Part shown: positions 14,007 to 23,599 of the stretch, one piece after another
Position numbering within the stretch: the stretch's first letter is position 1
Layout: every line of letters begins with the position of its first letter
Assembly (NCBI GenBank): GCA_023356515.1
Contig: JAKQYG010000007.1
Span: 1-23,655 of the forward strand
DNA: 23,655 nt
Reading direction: 5' to 3'
From: Trichodesmium sp. MAG_R04
GTDB taxonomy: Bacteria > Cyanobacteriota > Cyanobacteriia > Cyanobacteriales > Microcoleaceae
Position numbers and translations under genes: made by a program
Notes under the pieces: model-generated
Databases searched by the model: none
Seen by the model: only the letters and a program-made list of their open reading frames with translations
Told to the model about the DNA's origin: nothing

Positions 14007-16418
14007 TCACCCTGGACTTTTTCTAACCAAACGAACTTTTTCTACCCCCTCAATCATTTGTAAGGCAAACTCAGCAGAGGTCGCTTCTTCGACCTCCTTC
14101 TCCTCTCTTTTCATCCAGGCGATCTGGGTTTTATTGGATGCACTGTTGTATTTATCTTGAATTAATTTTACCAACCCATCGGTAGCCTCGCTTGCAACAG
14201 CATTATCAGTAATTTTTACGACCCTTGTATTTGAGTCTACTGAGAAATTGATTGTGTATTTTTCCTGATCTGTGGGGTCGTCATGCTCCTCACCATTCTC
14301 GTCTCTCAGTTTCTTGTGATAAAGATTGGAGTCATTTGGATCAACGCTAAACCCGAAATGAATGGTTTCTGGTTTCAGATGAATATCTAGGGTCTGGATT
14401 TGCCCTTCAAACAATACCAATAACACATTTTGTGATAATTTCTCCATGCGAATGGGTAACATGGGGTTGGGTAATTCGCCATTATCGGTCACCTGGCTTG
14501 TGGAGGCTTCAACGAGTAGACCGGGCCATCCAGAGACTACCTCCGAGCGGATCAAACAACCACTGATTGTGGTCAGACCACTAAGAGTGGTTTTCAATTC
14601 TTCGCTGTTTTGCTCCGGGAGGTTGATAGTAATATCTTTGTCCCAAGATTTTTTCAAGACCGCGTGAAATAAATTTTCGTCCTTGGAATGATCATGGGTA
14701 ATCACCCGCCCAATGGAAAAAGCACCATCAATTAGGCAAGCTATCCAGAGTTTATCTAGGGTAAAAAAGCGGATGGATTCACTGGGCAGCATTGCTTCAT
14801 CGGGGACAAGGTAATTGAAGGGTAAGCCTTTGAGTAGATGTAAATCATAAAACCAATTGGCCAGTTCCTTGGGCAGGCGATAGGCATCTCTATTGATCTG
14901 GTGGGCACCTGGATGGTGGGCATCTTGATTCCTGAACTGTTGTTTCTCTTTTTTGAGCTGGTGGGCGTGGCACCGCTTCCAACGGTAAAGACCGGTGGAA
15001 AAGGATTTGTCTTGCAGGGCTAGAAGACGACCTAGTTCCCAGGCCGCAGCGTAAGAGGCATCGAGCATACTGATGCTTTGATAATACCGCAGCAAATGAT
15101 CGGAGGCTCTAGGGGGTAGGGGCAGATTTAGTTCGGTCGGCGGATTTTCCAGGGGTGATAGGGGGCCATGATACCAGGATACGGCTTTGTCCCCCTTTCG
15201 GAAATAATGGGAGGCGGGGACGTATCCCATTTTGAGGAATTGATCGGCAACGTCATTGCCGGTATCTGGTAGTCGGAGTGTGGAGGGGTTTCGGTCTAGT
15301 TTTTTTAAAATTGAGGCAAAGTCACCGAAGCCGAAGGCTTTTAGCAACAGTTCCTGGATTGTTTTTCCATTGGCCGTGGGGCTTGGTGGTTTATCTTCTG
15401 CCGAATACGCTTTCTTTAATTCGGTCAAGAATTCTTTTTTCGAAAAAAATTCTTCCGTTGAAAGATGGATACTCCCCTCTGTAATTTTCTTTATGGTGGG
15501 GTTGTTTTTTAGCAATGGCATATTGTTCAGGTGCTCAATCGCCTCATCGGTCACACGATACCGCTCCATACAGGTAAACTCCCAACTTTTCAGGGTCACG
15601 AGCCGAATTTTATCGTTAGGCCCCACCTCTTTCTCTTGATCGGTTCCTGCTTCCTTATATTTATAGTTAAACGTCCCATCTTTAAAGCGATCCTCAACTG
15701 ATACCAAATGCACTACACTCTGATTCCCGGACTTGGGAAGCCGATTAGCAATAATGACAGCACGTTCTACGCTACCTTTGTCATCCTCAGTTTGGCGGAC
15801 GTGGGTCAGGAACTGGAGTTCGGCAGCTGTTGGCATAATCTGTTCCAGTGTTGGCATAATCTGTTCCAGCAATTTTTTAGGGACATCAATCACCTTGACT
15901 TTATCGGTTGGTTTTTGTCCTTTTTCTAAAGTTAGTTTTGGGAAAAAAGGTGAGCTATCGGAATCGGCCTCCAGTTCACTTAAGCTGACAACCTTAGTTG
16001 TCACTTTATCGGCATTGGCCGGGAGGGTCGAGGGGTCTTCTTTGGGGGATGTTGCTATCGGAGCGACCTCTTCTTGATCAAAAACCAACAGCGCTAACCA
16101 AGGGGTGTTTTCATCATCTGATTGGGCTTTTCTTTCCCAGGGCAAAGTGCTGCGGTTCAGGATAATGTGCGGTAAGACATTAGAGTGCTCACCAAGATTA
16201 TGGTTGGGGGGAAATACCCCGTGAATATCCTGGGGCTTTAACTGGAATCGTTCACCGGCTACTTGAAAGGTTTTATTCAGAGTTTTTTTGAGGGGTTGAA
16301 AGTCTTCGGGTTTATTGCCCTTAATTTCTAAGCTCTGTTCAACCGTAATTTTATATTCCCCATCTTGCAATAAGGGTTTGTGGTTTTGAAGAAACTGGAG
16401 TTGGGTATGGGTGTTCAT
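14007..16418 (-). CDS. Uncharacterised 803-aa protein, third gene of accessory cassette
   Basis: I do not recognise a functional domain. No signal peptide or membrane segment is evident, so it is probably cytosolic. Conserved-looking blocks are FQVAGERFQLKPQDIHGVFPP (51-71), VLPHIILNRSTLPWE (81-95), TPWLALLVFD (105-114), AWELGRLLALQDKSFSTGLYRWKR near 456-479, and RSEVVSGWPGLLVEAS near 623-638. The C-terminal part is charged. I have a vague memory of such blocks in other uncharacterised bacterial proteins, but no function attached. A 7-residue unit, LEQIMPT, is perfectly duplicated at 184-197 by a 21-bp tandem repeat. The start lies 24 bases after the previous stop, so it is co-transcribed with the 1545-aa gene. 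A structural or adaptor role is possible but unsupported. Confidence 0.8.
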   Translation of the reverse strand: MNTHTQLQFLQNHKPLLQDGEYKITVEQSLEIKGNKPEDFQPLKKTLNKTFQVAGERFQLKPQDIHGVFPPNHNLGEHSNVLPHIILNRSTLPWERKAQSDDENTPWLALLVFDQEEVAPIATSPKEDPSTLPANADKVTTKVVSLSELEADSDSSPFFPKLTLEKGQKPTDKVKVIDVPKKLLEQIMPTLEQIMPTAAELQFLTHVRQTEDDKGSVERAVIIANRLPKSGNQSVVHLVSVEDRFKDGTFNYKYKEAGTDQEKEVGPNDKIRLVTLKSWEFTCMERYRVTDEAIEHLNNMPLLKNNPTIKKITEGSIHLSTEEFFSKKEFLTELKKAYSAEDKPPSPTANGKTIQELLLKAFGFGDFASILKKLDRNPSTLRLPDTGNDVADQFLKMGYVPASHYFRKGDKAVSWYHGPLSPLENPPTELNLPLPPRASDHLLRYYQSISMLDASYAAAWELGRLLALQDKSFSTGLYRWKRCHAHQLKKEKQQFRNQDAHHPGAHQINRDAYRLPKELANWFYDLHLLKGLPFNYLVPDEAMLPSESIRFFTLDKLWIACLIDGAFSIGRVITHDHSKDENLFHAVLKKSWDKDITINLPEQNSEELKTTLSGLTTISGCLIRSEVVSGWPGLLVEASTSQVTDNGELPNPMLPIRMEKLSQNVLLVLFEGQIQTLDIHLKPETIHFGFSVDPNDSNLYHKKLRDENGEEHDDPTDQEKYTINFSVDSNTRVVKITDNAVASEATDGLVKLIQDKYNSASNKTQIAWMKREEKEVEEATSAEFALQMIEGVEKVRLVRKSPG
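15828..15869. repeat. Exact 21-bp tandem duplication inside the 803-aa gene
   Basis: Two perfect copies of a 21-base unit (15828-15848 and 15849-15869) duplicate LEQIMPT in frame. Perfect identity implies a recent slippage or duplication event. Confidence 0.9.
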
Positions 16419-16442
16419 GGTTCACTCTAACTCATGGGATAT

Positions 16443-19400
16443 TCAGGCTGCTTTTTTGTTAGGATAAAGGAAGTTATGTCCGGGACTCTGGCTAAAGTCC
16501 AGGTCTTCACTGCTCATGTTCAAGGCTTGGAGCAAGCTATTTCTAGCTTCGTTTGAGTCTTTCATTGCATTCATTTGCTCTGGACTTTCCAAGGCGATCG
16601 CTTCTTGGTTATCTGGGCTTTCAGTTTCCCGGTGAAAGGCATTGGGAATGGGGCTTAGGTCAAAACGCAAATTAGACTTGTTGATGGATTTGGTTCTGTC
16701 GGCCTTTGGCGGACCAGCGGGGGTAATGCGAAACCCGGTTAACCCATTGTCCAAGAAGTGCTCCCCATTCACTTCCGGGTTTAGTTTTGTTCCCCACAAG
16801 GCTGCGGGTACTTTTTTGAGGATTGGGTGAGGCGAGAAATGCTCTCTTAACGCTTCTGGCCCGATCGACTCGGGCGCTATTTTTTTAATGGTCACCGTGT
16901 GCTTGGTGTGGAGCAATTCCCTACCGATTTCCATGGGGCCAATGGCTGGTTGCCCGATACCTGCAGGGGTTTTATCTTCCCCTAAAAAGCTGGCCACATT
17001 CGATGGAATGACCGAATCGGTGGTAATCACCAGATGTTTAGGATTAATTACCCCCAAGTCGTCATCTGTGTCCCCTCGGGTGACCAGCCCATCTGCTACC
17101 TGGAGGCTGACCATTTGGTCATCCTGGGGTAAAAACGACTCTCGGAATTCTGGCCAGTCAATGGCTTTGGCTTCCCGGGAAGATTGATCCCCAAAACTCA
17201 CACCGATGGAAACCACCCATATATGAATTTTCGCGTGGCCACCAAAGTCTGGCCCCCAAACGTGCAAGTCGGCTCCCAAATGAACAGAAATATGATGGGT
17301 GCCAAAGAAATGGTAAGTAAAGGAGCCACCCATGCTCACGTAGATTTTAGCGTCGTAGTGGTAGGGTTTCCAGGCAATTAGGAAGTCCGCGCCGATGGTA
17401 AACCAAACCTTCAATGGACCGGCGTGGTAAGTGGTGGTGAGATGTCCGCCTGCCATTAAGGCGTGGGCGCACAAGGCGAAATACATGTCACCTTTGATGT
17501 TGGTATGGCTGTCTACCTGCCAGTTGAAGGCCAGACGAGGAACAATGGGGTAGTGGGCGGGGACATGGAAATGGGGGTGATAGCCACCCAGAGTCACTAC
17601 GAAATCACCGGCATGTGGCCCCTTAAACCAACTGTAAAAGGCAAAGCCACCGGTAAGGCGACACTTGCGCGAGAGTATATAAGAGTTTGGGGTAAGCCGG
17701 GCATCGATTTTTAGTACCCCTTCTTCCGGCATATAGGTGGCACGCAAGGCAACCTGAATTTCCGCCAATGGGTCTTTGTCTACCTGCTCCCCTTCCATGG
17801 AGGGGGGTACAAGCAAGGTGGAAAGACCTAGCAGATTAAAGGCAAACTGTTTGCCAAAGGCGAGGGTTACCAGGGCGAAGGAATCGACTATTTTAAAGGT
17901 CGTAAACTTTACCCCCACTGCCAGGAAGTATTGGTCTGTCTTGGGGGTTAGATAGTTGTGGAGGTTTTCCAGCTCTTGTAAAAGGGTATCACGACCAGGG
18001 TCAGGGGGTAGGCCGTCACCCCGGATGGCTTGGGCCACTAGGGGAAAGCTGGTGAGCTGTTCCACGGGTGGGATTAACAGGTCTCGGTTGTAACCAAAGC
18101 CCACAGCTAAGCCGGTAACAAAGAAAAAGGCTGGGCCACCGAGGGGGTCATTGACCAGGGCATAGACGAATAAGGAAGCCTCGCCATTAATGGTAGTATA
18201 GGAACCGATGGCAGCGATGCTCAACTCTTCCATCTTTAGGGTGGCAATGCCGTTGTATTCCTCGTATTCGGGAACTGTATTTCCCTGGGAATCTTTGTTA
18301 TACACCCCTCGTAATAGGGAAGCACCGATCTCTGCACCCTCTTTCTGGTAATCGATCGCGATGCCGTGCAGGGTGAATTGGGGGTCGATCTTGGTTAGGG
18401 AAGAGCCTACCCCCAGACCCTCTAGGCCGATGGTGAGACCGCCTAACGCGAGGGAGGCATCGAACAACATCCAGACTTTTTGGTCTTGATATTGAACACC
18501 AATGCGATGTAAATGCACTGGGCCGAGTTTTTTCTGCACGTTGATCCACGTTCCTGAGTCATTACTGACACTGTTTCTGGTGCTGCCATTGGGTTGAGAA
18601 ACTGAAGAGTCTGCTTTTAGCGGTTCAGTGGTGCCTGATTGATCATCATTTGTGTCGATCGGCAGGGCGATCGGAATCAGTTCTTTTCCCCAGCACAAGG
18701 TGGTGGCAACACTGGGACCCTTTTTAATTTCTTTTAGCTGCAACTGGTTTATCCCAGTAGGTAACAGTCCGTTGATTGTTGCGATTTCGTCTCCAGTGTC
18801 GGCAGTGGAGCTATAAGCGGCGGACGCATACAGCACCTGGAAGGTTAATTCGACTTTTTTATCGGACGAAAACTGTTTGCCAATTAGGGGCAGACCAGCT
18901 AGATTGATGCCCGCGTCAATGTGGGCTAGAAATAGATTTTTCGAGGTTTGATTCGAGCTGTTTTCAGTTGCTTCATGAATAAGAGCAGCATCTTTAATCG
19001 TAAACGAGAGAACGTCAGGAACACCCGATACTCCAAACTTCGAGAGTAAATCTTTTAACGAGATTGCTTGACCTTCATCATCATGATAAGCCGCTATCAT
19101 TCGTTTTGAATTCCGGTCTTTATCAAAAAGAAGGTCAAATACTAATTCATGACTTGGGACAGACAAGATTATCTGTCCCTGGAAGTCTGTGTTGAATGTA
19201 TCATCCAGATGATGGGTAATTGCGAAATCGACGCGGGAGTCTACCTCAATGTCATTAAAGTCTAAAGCGGCTTCCGTATGAAAGGTGAAATCCCTCGATT
19301 GCGTGTTGAAAGTCATCGCCGTGTTTCCGATCTCTAAACTACTCAAACCGGAAGGTAAGGTGGCTGAATTAGAAAATTGTTTCTTTAGACCTTCTAAAAA

Positions 19401-21080
19401 ATGACCTACGGGAACCCTTTCTGAAAAGCCGATTTGTCCAGAAAAATACCAGCCCGAGGAGGTTTCGTGAAACGCGATTAAATCTAGATCGATAAAATAT
19501 TCTTCGCCTTGTTCATCAATAAAAGGGATCGCCATCACCGCATCGATATAGGCAAAGGTGTTCCACTCGCTCTTTTCTAAAGTAATCCACAGGTTTCTTA
19601 AGGGTTGAATTGACACTGCCTTGGATAATTTTAATTCCCAGTTGCTGGCAATATCTAACTCTAGTTCGTAGCGCTTTTGCTTAACATCAGCAACAAGTGA
19701 GCAGTCTAAAATTGATACTTCTGGCAACTGGGCAGCGGGAAGCATATGACGAAATACTTCCGAAAGATTCATTTGTTGGTAAAGACCTAACTCCCCGGTT
19801 AGAACAAAATCAGGGTAAGAAGCACCGAGATGAAGCAATCCCCCACCCAATTCCACATTGCTTAAAACCCGAAACTGTTTTTGAGCGCTACCTGAATCTA
19901 GATCAACTTCCCACTCTAACAATAAGTCTTCTATTTTAATCGCCCCTTCTAGAAATGAATGACTCCAACTAGAGGAGGGACCAATAGAAAAAACAACCGA
20001 TGATAACCAATGGCTAACAGACTGACCGAGCGCAAGATCAAGAGTAAGCTCTCTGATATACCATTTCGTGAAATTATTTACGGGAATGGGAAATTGGCTA
20101 TCTTGATGAGCTGGGGAATGGTCGCCCAAAAGACTTTCAAAGGCGGAAAAGCCCGGGAAGGCGATTTCGTCCAGGTTCTTGATGATAAAGCTTGAACTTC
20201 CGATCGGCCAAATAATCGCTACTTTCGCCGAAGACGAACCTATTTTTAAGGTAGCAATTAACTCAACCCCTGACTTGGCGTACATAAAATCATCGACGGT
20301 GTCGGTATACAAAACCAGGGATGAGATTTCGATACCAAAAATGTCTTTGAGGGTTAGGGATAAATGATCCCCGAAATCATGAATCAAACTGATCGTTTCT
20401 TTGTTTGGTTCTTGCTCGAGGTATCCATGAACATCAAATGAGGTGGGGATAGTTGGGATTGAGCTTGTCGCAGTTTGGTTAATATAGTCAATGAGTTTCT
20501 TGATATAAGTAATAATAGAGGATATGGAAGGCGGTAGCTTTACCTGTCCTTTATAGTTCAATCCCATTCGCGTTTTGTTGAGATCAAGAGAGCTATCCAC
20601 CAGAGTTAACTTGTCGTCTAAGGTGGATGTATTTCTAGCCCCATAGGAAGAAAACGTGATTTCAATACCGTTTGTGAATTCTAAGGCATAAAAAAAAGAA
20701 GTAACATTACCTTGAGCAGGAATTGCGTAATTTGTGTATTTAGGTAGCTCAGGATAACTTGAGGAAAATCGCCACGAATCGGGGAGTCTGGCGCGAACCA
20801 AGCATTCCAATTGATCGTTATGGATATAAAAACAAACCTTAACATCCTGGTCTAAGACCCGCAAAAATGAAGTTGCTGTTGCGGAGAAGGTAATTTGATT
20901 CTCTTCTACTTGAATATTGTTGATTTTTTTTAACTCAAGCGCTGTCGTCAACAATTCCTCAAAGGCTGCCGATAACAAAGGATACCAGTTAGGTGAGCCT
21001 AGATTACTTTCTGTTAACAATAATGTATTGTTATTAGAGAGAATATGGGTATGGATCGTTTCTATTTTTCGATTAGTCAT
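16443..21080 (-). CDS. Giant 1545-aa beta-rich protein with DUF6603-like domain
   Basis: The largest gene of the window. There is no signal peptide or obvious transmembrane helix. The N-terminal half (to about 820) is a long series of alternating hydrophobic strands, with recurring blocks such as VDFAITHHLDDTFNTDFQGQ. The second half contains a segment I recognise as DUF6603-like, about residues 830-1300, with FFFVTGLAVGFGYNRDLLIPP near 978-1000. Next comes a strand-rich stretch (about 1150-1287) unusually rich in His and aromatic residues, roughly 17 His in under 140 residues. The last 150 residues are polar and probably flexible, ending LYPNKKAA. DUF6603 is of unknown function. Outer-membrane barrel, lipid-binding groove and phage-tail-like assembly are all conceivable; none is shown. 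The gene is 68 bases after the 816-aa gene and 24 before the 803-aa gene. A HIP1 octamer lies at 16594-16601. Confidence 0.82.
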   Translation of the reverse strand: MTNRKIETIHTHILSNNNTLLLTESNLGSPNWYPLLSAAFEELLTTALELKKINNIQVEENQITFSATATSFLRVLDQDVKVCFYIHNDQLECLVRARLPDSWRFSSSYPELPKYTNYAIPAQGNVTSFFYALEFTNGIEITFSSYGARNTSTLDDKLTLVDSSLDLNKTRMGLNYKGQVKLPPSISSIITYIKKLIDYINQTATSSIPTIPTSFDVHGYLEQEPNKETISLIHDFGDHLSLTLKDIFGIEISSLVLYTDTVDDFMYAKSGVELIATLKIGSSSAKVAIIWPIGSSSFIIKNLDEIAFPGFSAFESLLGDHSPAHQDSQFPIPVNNFTKWYIRELTLDLALGQSVSHWLSSVVFSIGPSSSWSHSFLEGAIKIEDLLLEWEVDLDSGSAQKQFRVLSNVELGGGLLHLGASYPDFVLTGELGLYQQMNLSEVFRHMLPAAQLPEVSILDCSLVADVKQKRYELELDIASNWELKLSKAVSIQPLRNLWITLEKSEWNTFAYIDAVMAIPFIDEQGEEYFIDLDLIAFHETSSGWYFSGQIGFSERVPVGHFLEGLKKQFSNSATLPSGLSSLEIGNTAMTFNTQSRDFTFHTEAALDFNDIEVDSRVDFAITHHLDDTFNTDFQGQIILSVPSHELVFDLLFDKDRNSKRMIAAYHDDEGQAISLKDLLSKFGVSGVPDVLSFTIKDAALIHEATENSSNQTSKNLFLAHIDAGINLAGLPLIGKQFSSDKKVELTFQVLYASAAYSSTADTGDEIATINGLLPTGINQLQLKEIKKGPSVATTLCWGKELIPIALPIDTNDDQSGTTEPLKADSSVSQPNGSTRNSVSNDSGTWINVQKKLGPVHLHRIGVQYQDQKVWMLFDASLALGGLTIGLEGLGVGSSLTKIDPQFTLHGIAIDYQKEGAEIGASLLRGVYNKDSQGNTVPEYEEYNGIATLKMEELSIAAIGSYTTINGEASLFVYALVNDPLGGPAFFFVTGLAVGFGYNRDLLIPPVEQLTSFPLVAQAIRGDGLPPDPGRDTLLQELENLHNYLTPKTDQYFLAVGVKFTTFKIVDSFALVTLAFGKQFAFNLLGLSTLLVPPSMEGEQVDKDPLAEIQVALRATYMPEEGVLKIDARLTPNSYILSRKCRLTGGFAFYSWFKGPHAGDFVVTLGGYHPHFHVPAHYPIVPRLAFNWQVDSHTNIKGDMYFALCAHALMAGGHLTTTYHAGPLKVWFTIGADFLIAWKPYHYDAKIYVSMGGSFTYHFFGTHHISVHLGADLHVWGPDFGGHAKIHIWVVSIGVSFGDQSSREAKAIDWPEFRESFLPQDDQMVSLQVADGLVTRGDTDDDLGVINPKHLVITTDSVIPSNVASFLGEDKTPAGIGQPAIGPMEIGRELLHTKHTVTIKKIAPESIGPEALREHFSPHPILKKVPAALWGTKLNPEVNGEHFLDNGLTGFRITPAGPPKADRTKSINKSNLRFDLSPIPNAFHRETESPDNQEAIALESPEQMNAMKDSNEARNSLLQALNMSSEDLDFSQSPGHNFLYPNKKAA
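16594..16601. repeat. HIP1 octamer
   Basis: GCGATCGC near the 3' end of the 1545-aa cassette gene. Its presence suggests that part of the cassette has spent time in cyanobacterial genomes. Confidence 0.9.
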
Positions 21081-21148
21081 AAGTCAAGATCATAAATTGT
21101 ATAGGGTTTTTGAAAAGAGGAGCCATTCGGATACCTTGTTGTTGTATC

Positions 21149-23599
21149 CTATTTATTTGGATCTTTCGTAGAAATAAATTCAAAATTTTGGACTATTGCC
21201 TGGGAATTATTATCATCAAACGCTTTTAATAATGCTTCTAATCCAGTTATTATTTGAACACAGCAATTGCTGTGTTCTTGTTCATCACTAAGAGTTTGTT
21301 TATAGCCCTTAAAATTAGTTATTGTTTCCTCAACAACGCTTTTATAGTCTTTCAACTCGTTATATAGCTTATTTTTTATGACATATAGCATTTGCTGTTT
21401 AAAAATATGATAGAAACTTTTATTGATTTCTTTTATCTCACTAAACTTACTTAATAGTGCATTTTTATAAAGTATTTCACCATTCTCTTTTTTACCATAG
21501 TTACTGACCAATTCAACAGTGCGATCTATGAGCTTTTGACGATATAAAAATTCATAATATTCCTTGTCATAGCAATCCTTTCCGTTAGTATTATCTGCTA
21601 ACGCTTGATACAAAACTCGCTCCACGGTAAAATCCAATATTTTCGCTTCATTGATATCAAAGCTTTGGCTTTGTGCATCATAAATGTGGTCAAATACTTT
21701 TTTTTCACCATAATAGATTTTGTAGCGCATCCAACGGCCTAATGGTAGGGATAATAAAAAAAAGTTTTTCTCTATATGCTGTTGAAGCATAACTAACTTT
21801 TCTTTGTCTTGATCTTTGGCTTTTTTGATACTCTCTGATAATTCTTCAAAGGCTTTACTTAATTCTGTCGCGTTTTGTTTAATAGTGTCCTGATTGCCAT
21901 TTATACAAAACTTATTCTTCCATTCATTAGCGTCGTCGGAACTCAACCAGGTTTTCAAATTTTGTTCTCCATCTCCATTAAAAGGAAGTGGTTGATTCTC
22001 TTTATCTTTAAGTTTCCAAACGCCTTGATTTGGCATTGAATAAGCTGTGATTTTTGCCTTAAATTTTTCCCGATCTCCCTCTAATATTTCGAGATATTTA
22101 TACCTCTTTTTGGTATTTTGAATAACTCTTCGTTGCCCAACCTCAATGCCCAATTGTTCTGTGTTGCAGTGTTTACTGCCGGAAATAAAATTGCCCAGCT
22201 CTTCTTTTCCTCCATCTCCATGGCCAAAGAGATGACACCACTCTTGATTGGTGGGTAGAATAATATTATTCTCCTGAGAAGAGTTATCTGGTTGCCAATT
22301 TGCTTTGACCTGTTTATCATTCTTAAGAAGGTATTGCGCGAAGGCAGACGCTGGTAGTTTGGTATTGGTTACTTTAGAGATTTTAACGCCATAATCATTA
22401 CTATCATTTTTTTGTTGTTTTTTTAATTCTTTATAAATATCATATTGATTTAACGCTTTTCCCATCACAGTAGAAGCATCCAACCTTTTTCCAATTTCAC
22501 TTGATTTTTTATATACTACTCCCTTTTTTTCTTTTCCTTTGTTCTTAATACGATAATGGTGACTTGATTTGAAACCATTAGAGCTGAGAACGGGTAATTT
22601 AGGATCTATAGGTTTGCTCTTATCCCCTTGCCCTTTGGGGCAATTTCTAGGATTATTGTTAGATTTTTCATTGCGCTTATTGGTAATTTCTTTGGCGTAT
22701 ATGAACCTACTATTCATATTGGTTTTTTCAGGGTTTGGAGAGTTATATTTTAGAGATTTCTTTTTATCTTGGGGCACATTGGTTTGTTTATAACCATTAA
22801 CAAATTCACCCTTTGTTACCCTATCTGACGGCAATCCTAAATATAAAGCTAATAACCTTGCTTCATGCTGCTCATCTTTTTGCAAGTCCCGATACTTCCA
22901 CACATAAGGCAACTCATCAATTTTATCCGCTCGCATTTGATAGCCAGACCATCCACCACTCTTTCCAAAAATCAACTCAGCTAAAAAGGATTCTAGCCCA
23001 TTACTATCTTCATAATAGAAACACCAATAATTATCGAAAAGAAGTTGGCTGTAATCTAGGGCTTCTGTATACAATTGTCGTATTTCATTTTTTTCATCTT
23101 CATTATCTGTTTCTTCATATTTTAGAAAATCATCTAAATCTTTCCAAAGTTCAGTGAATTTTTTGTATTTTTTTTTTGTTAGTTTTTCATATATCCATTC
23201 CATGAACACCCATAAAGCTTCCTTGAAATCTGAGTCAATATCTTTTTCGTTGATGTATTTCTTGTATTGATCTATGGTATAACCATAACCTATAGCGTTA
23301 TCATTATTACGTTTGGGATAACAATTATCACCAAATTGTTTTTGTAATTCTTTTTTTGAATTAATTAATATATTACTATTCGCATTCTCACAAAATCCAT
23401 AAAAAAAACTAGTCCTCGGGAAACAGTTTAAATAGAGTGGGTCCTTATTTTGACTTGAGTTTAAAATAAGGTTAACTGCACCATGTCCTGGAGGGTTAAC
23501 ATAATAAGAATTAGTGTGATTGTCATAAGTAATTTTGTTACAAACAATAAAGTTTATTGCTTTTTTGTATGTACTACCTTCTAGTTTATACCGATACAT
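21149..23599 (-). CDS. 816-aa protein with HNH/His-Me-like nuclease motif; may extend past the right edge
   Basis: First visible gene of the cassette and strikingly AT-rich, with many Lys, Asn and Tyr codons. A central Lys-rich linker (about 280-360) separates an N-terminal domain from the rest. Residues 453-486 read EWCHLFGHGDGG, then NF, then HCNTEQ. This spacing of His (456, 460, 477), Cys (455, 478), Asp462 and Asn (470, 479) resembles small metal-dependent nucleases of the HNH / His-Me finger type, as found in many bacterial toxins. A later block, VFDHIYDAQSQSFD (near 634-647), also looks conserved. No signal peptide is seen. The ATG at 23599 lacks a well-placed Shine-Dalgarno, and the frame stays open to the window end, adding YLNSDAKPLYLDQGTDTA, so the real start may be outside. 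Nuclease activity is inference, and no immunity gene is recognisable beside it. Confidence 0.78.
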   Translation of the reverse strand: MYRYKLEGSTYKKAINFIVCNKITYDNHTNSYYVNPPGHGAVNLILNSSQNKDPLYLNCFPRTSFFYGFCENANSNILINSKKELQKQFGDNCYPKRNNDNAIGYGYTIDQYKKYINEKDIDSDFKEALWVFMEWIYEKLTKKKYKKFTELWKDLDDFLKYEETDNEDEKNEIRQLYTEALDYSQLLFDNYWCFYYEDSNGLESFLAELIFGKSGGWSGYQMRADKIDELPYVWKYRDLQKDEQHEARLLALYLGLPSDRVTKGEFVNGYKQTNVPQDKKKSLKYNSPNPEKTNMNSRFIYAKEITNKRNEKSNNNPRNCPKGQGDKSKPIDPKLPVLSSNGFKSSHHYRIKNKGKEKKGVVYKKSSEIGKRLDASTVMGKALNQYDIYKELKKQQKNDSNDYGVKISKVTNTKLPASAFAQYLLKNDKQVKANWQPDNSSQENNIILPTNQEWCHLFGHGDGGKEELGNFISGSKHCNTEQLGIEVGQRRVIQNTKKRYKYLEILEGDREKFKAKITAYSMPNQGVWKLKDKENQPLPFNGDGEQNLKTWLSSDDANEWKNKFCINGNQDTIKQNATELSKAFEELSESIKKAKDQDKEKLVMLQQHIEKNFFLLSLPLGRWMRYKIYYGEKKVFDHIYDAQSQSFDINEAKILDFTVERVLYQALADNTNGKDCYDKEYYEFLYRQKLIDRTVELVSNYGKKENGEILYKNALLSKFSEIKEINKSFYHIFKQQMLYVIKNKLYNELKDYKSVVEETITNFKGYKQTLSDEQEHSNCCVQIITGLEALLKAFDDNNSQAIVQNFEFISTKDPNK

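Noticed and set aside
18298..18549. Minus-strand 83-codon ORF inside the 1545-aa gene
   Set aside because: It is an out-of-frame reading of a GC-richer stretch of the giant gene, Arg/Pro-rich as expected for a shadow.
14007..23599. A contractile injection or type VI secretion locus
   Set aside because: No sheath, tube, baseplate or AAA+ ATPase signature is visible in the three genes, so the label is not justified.
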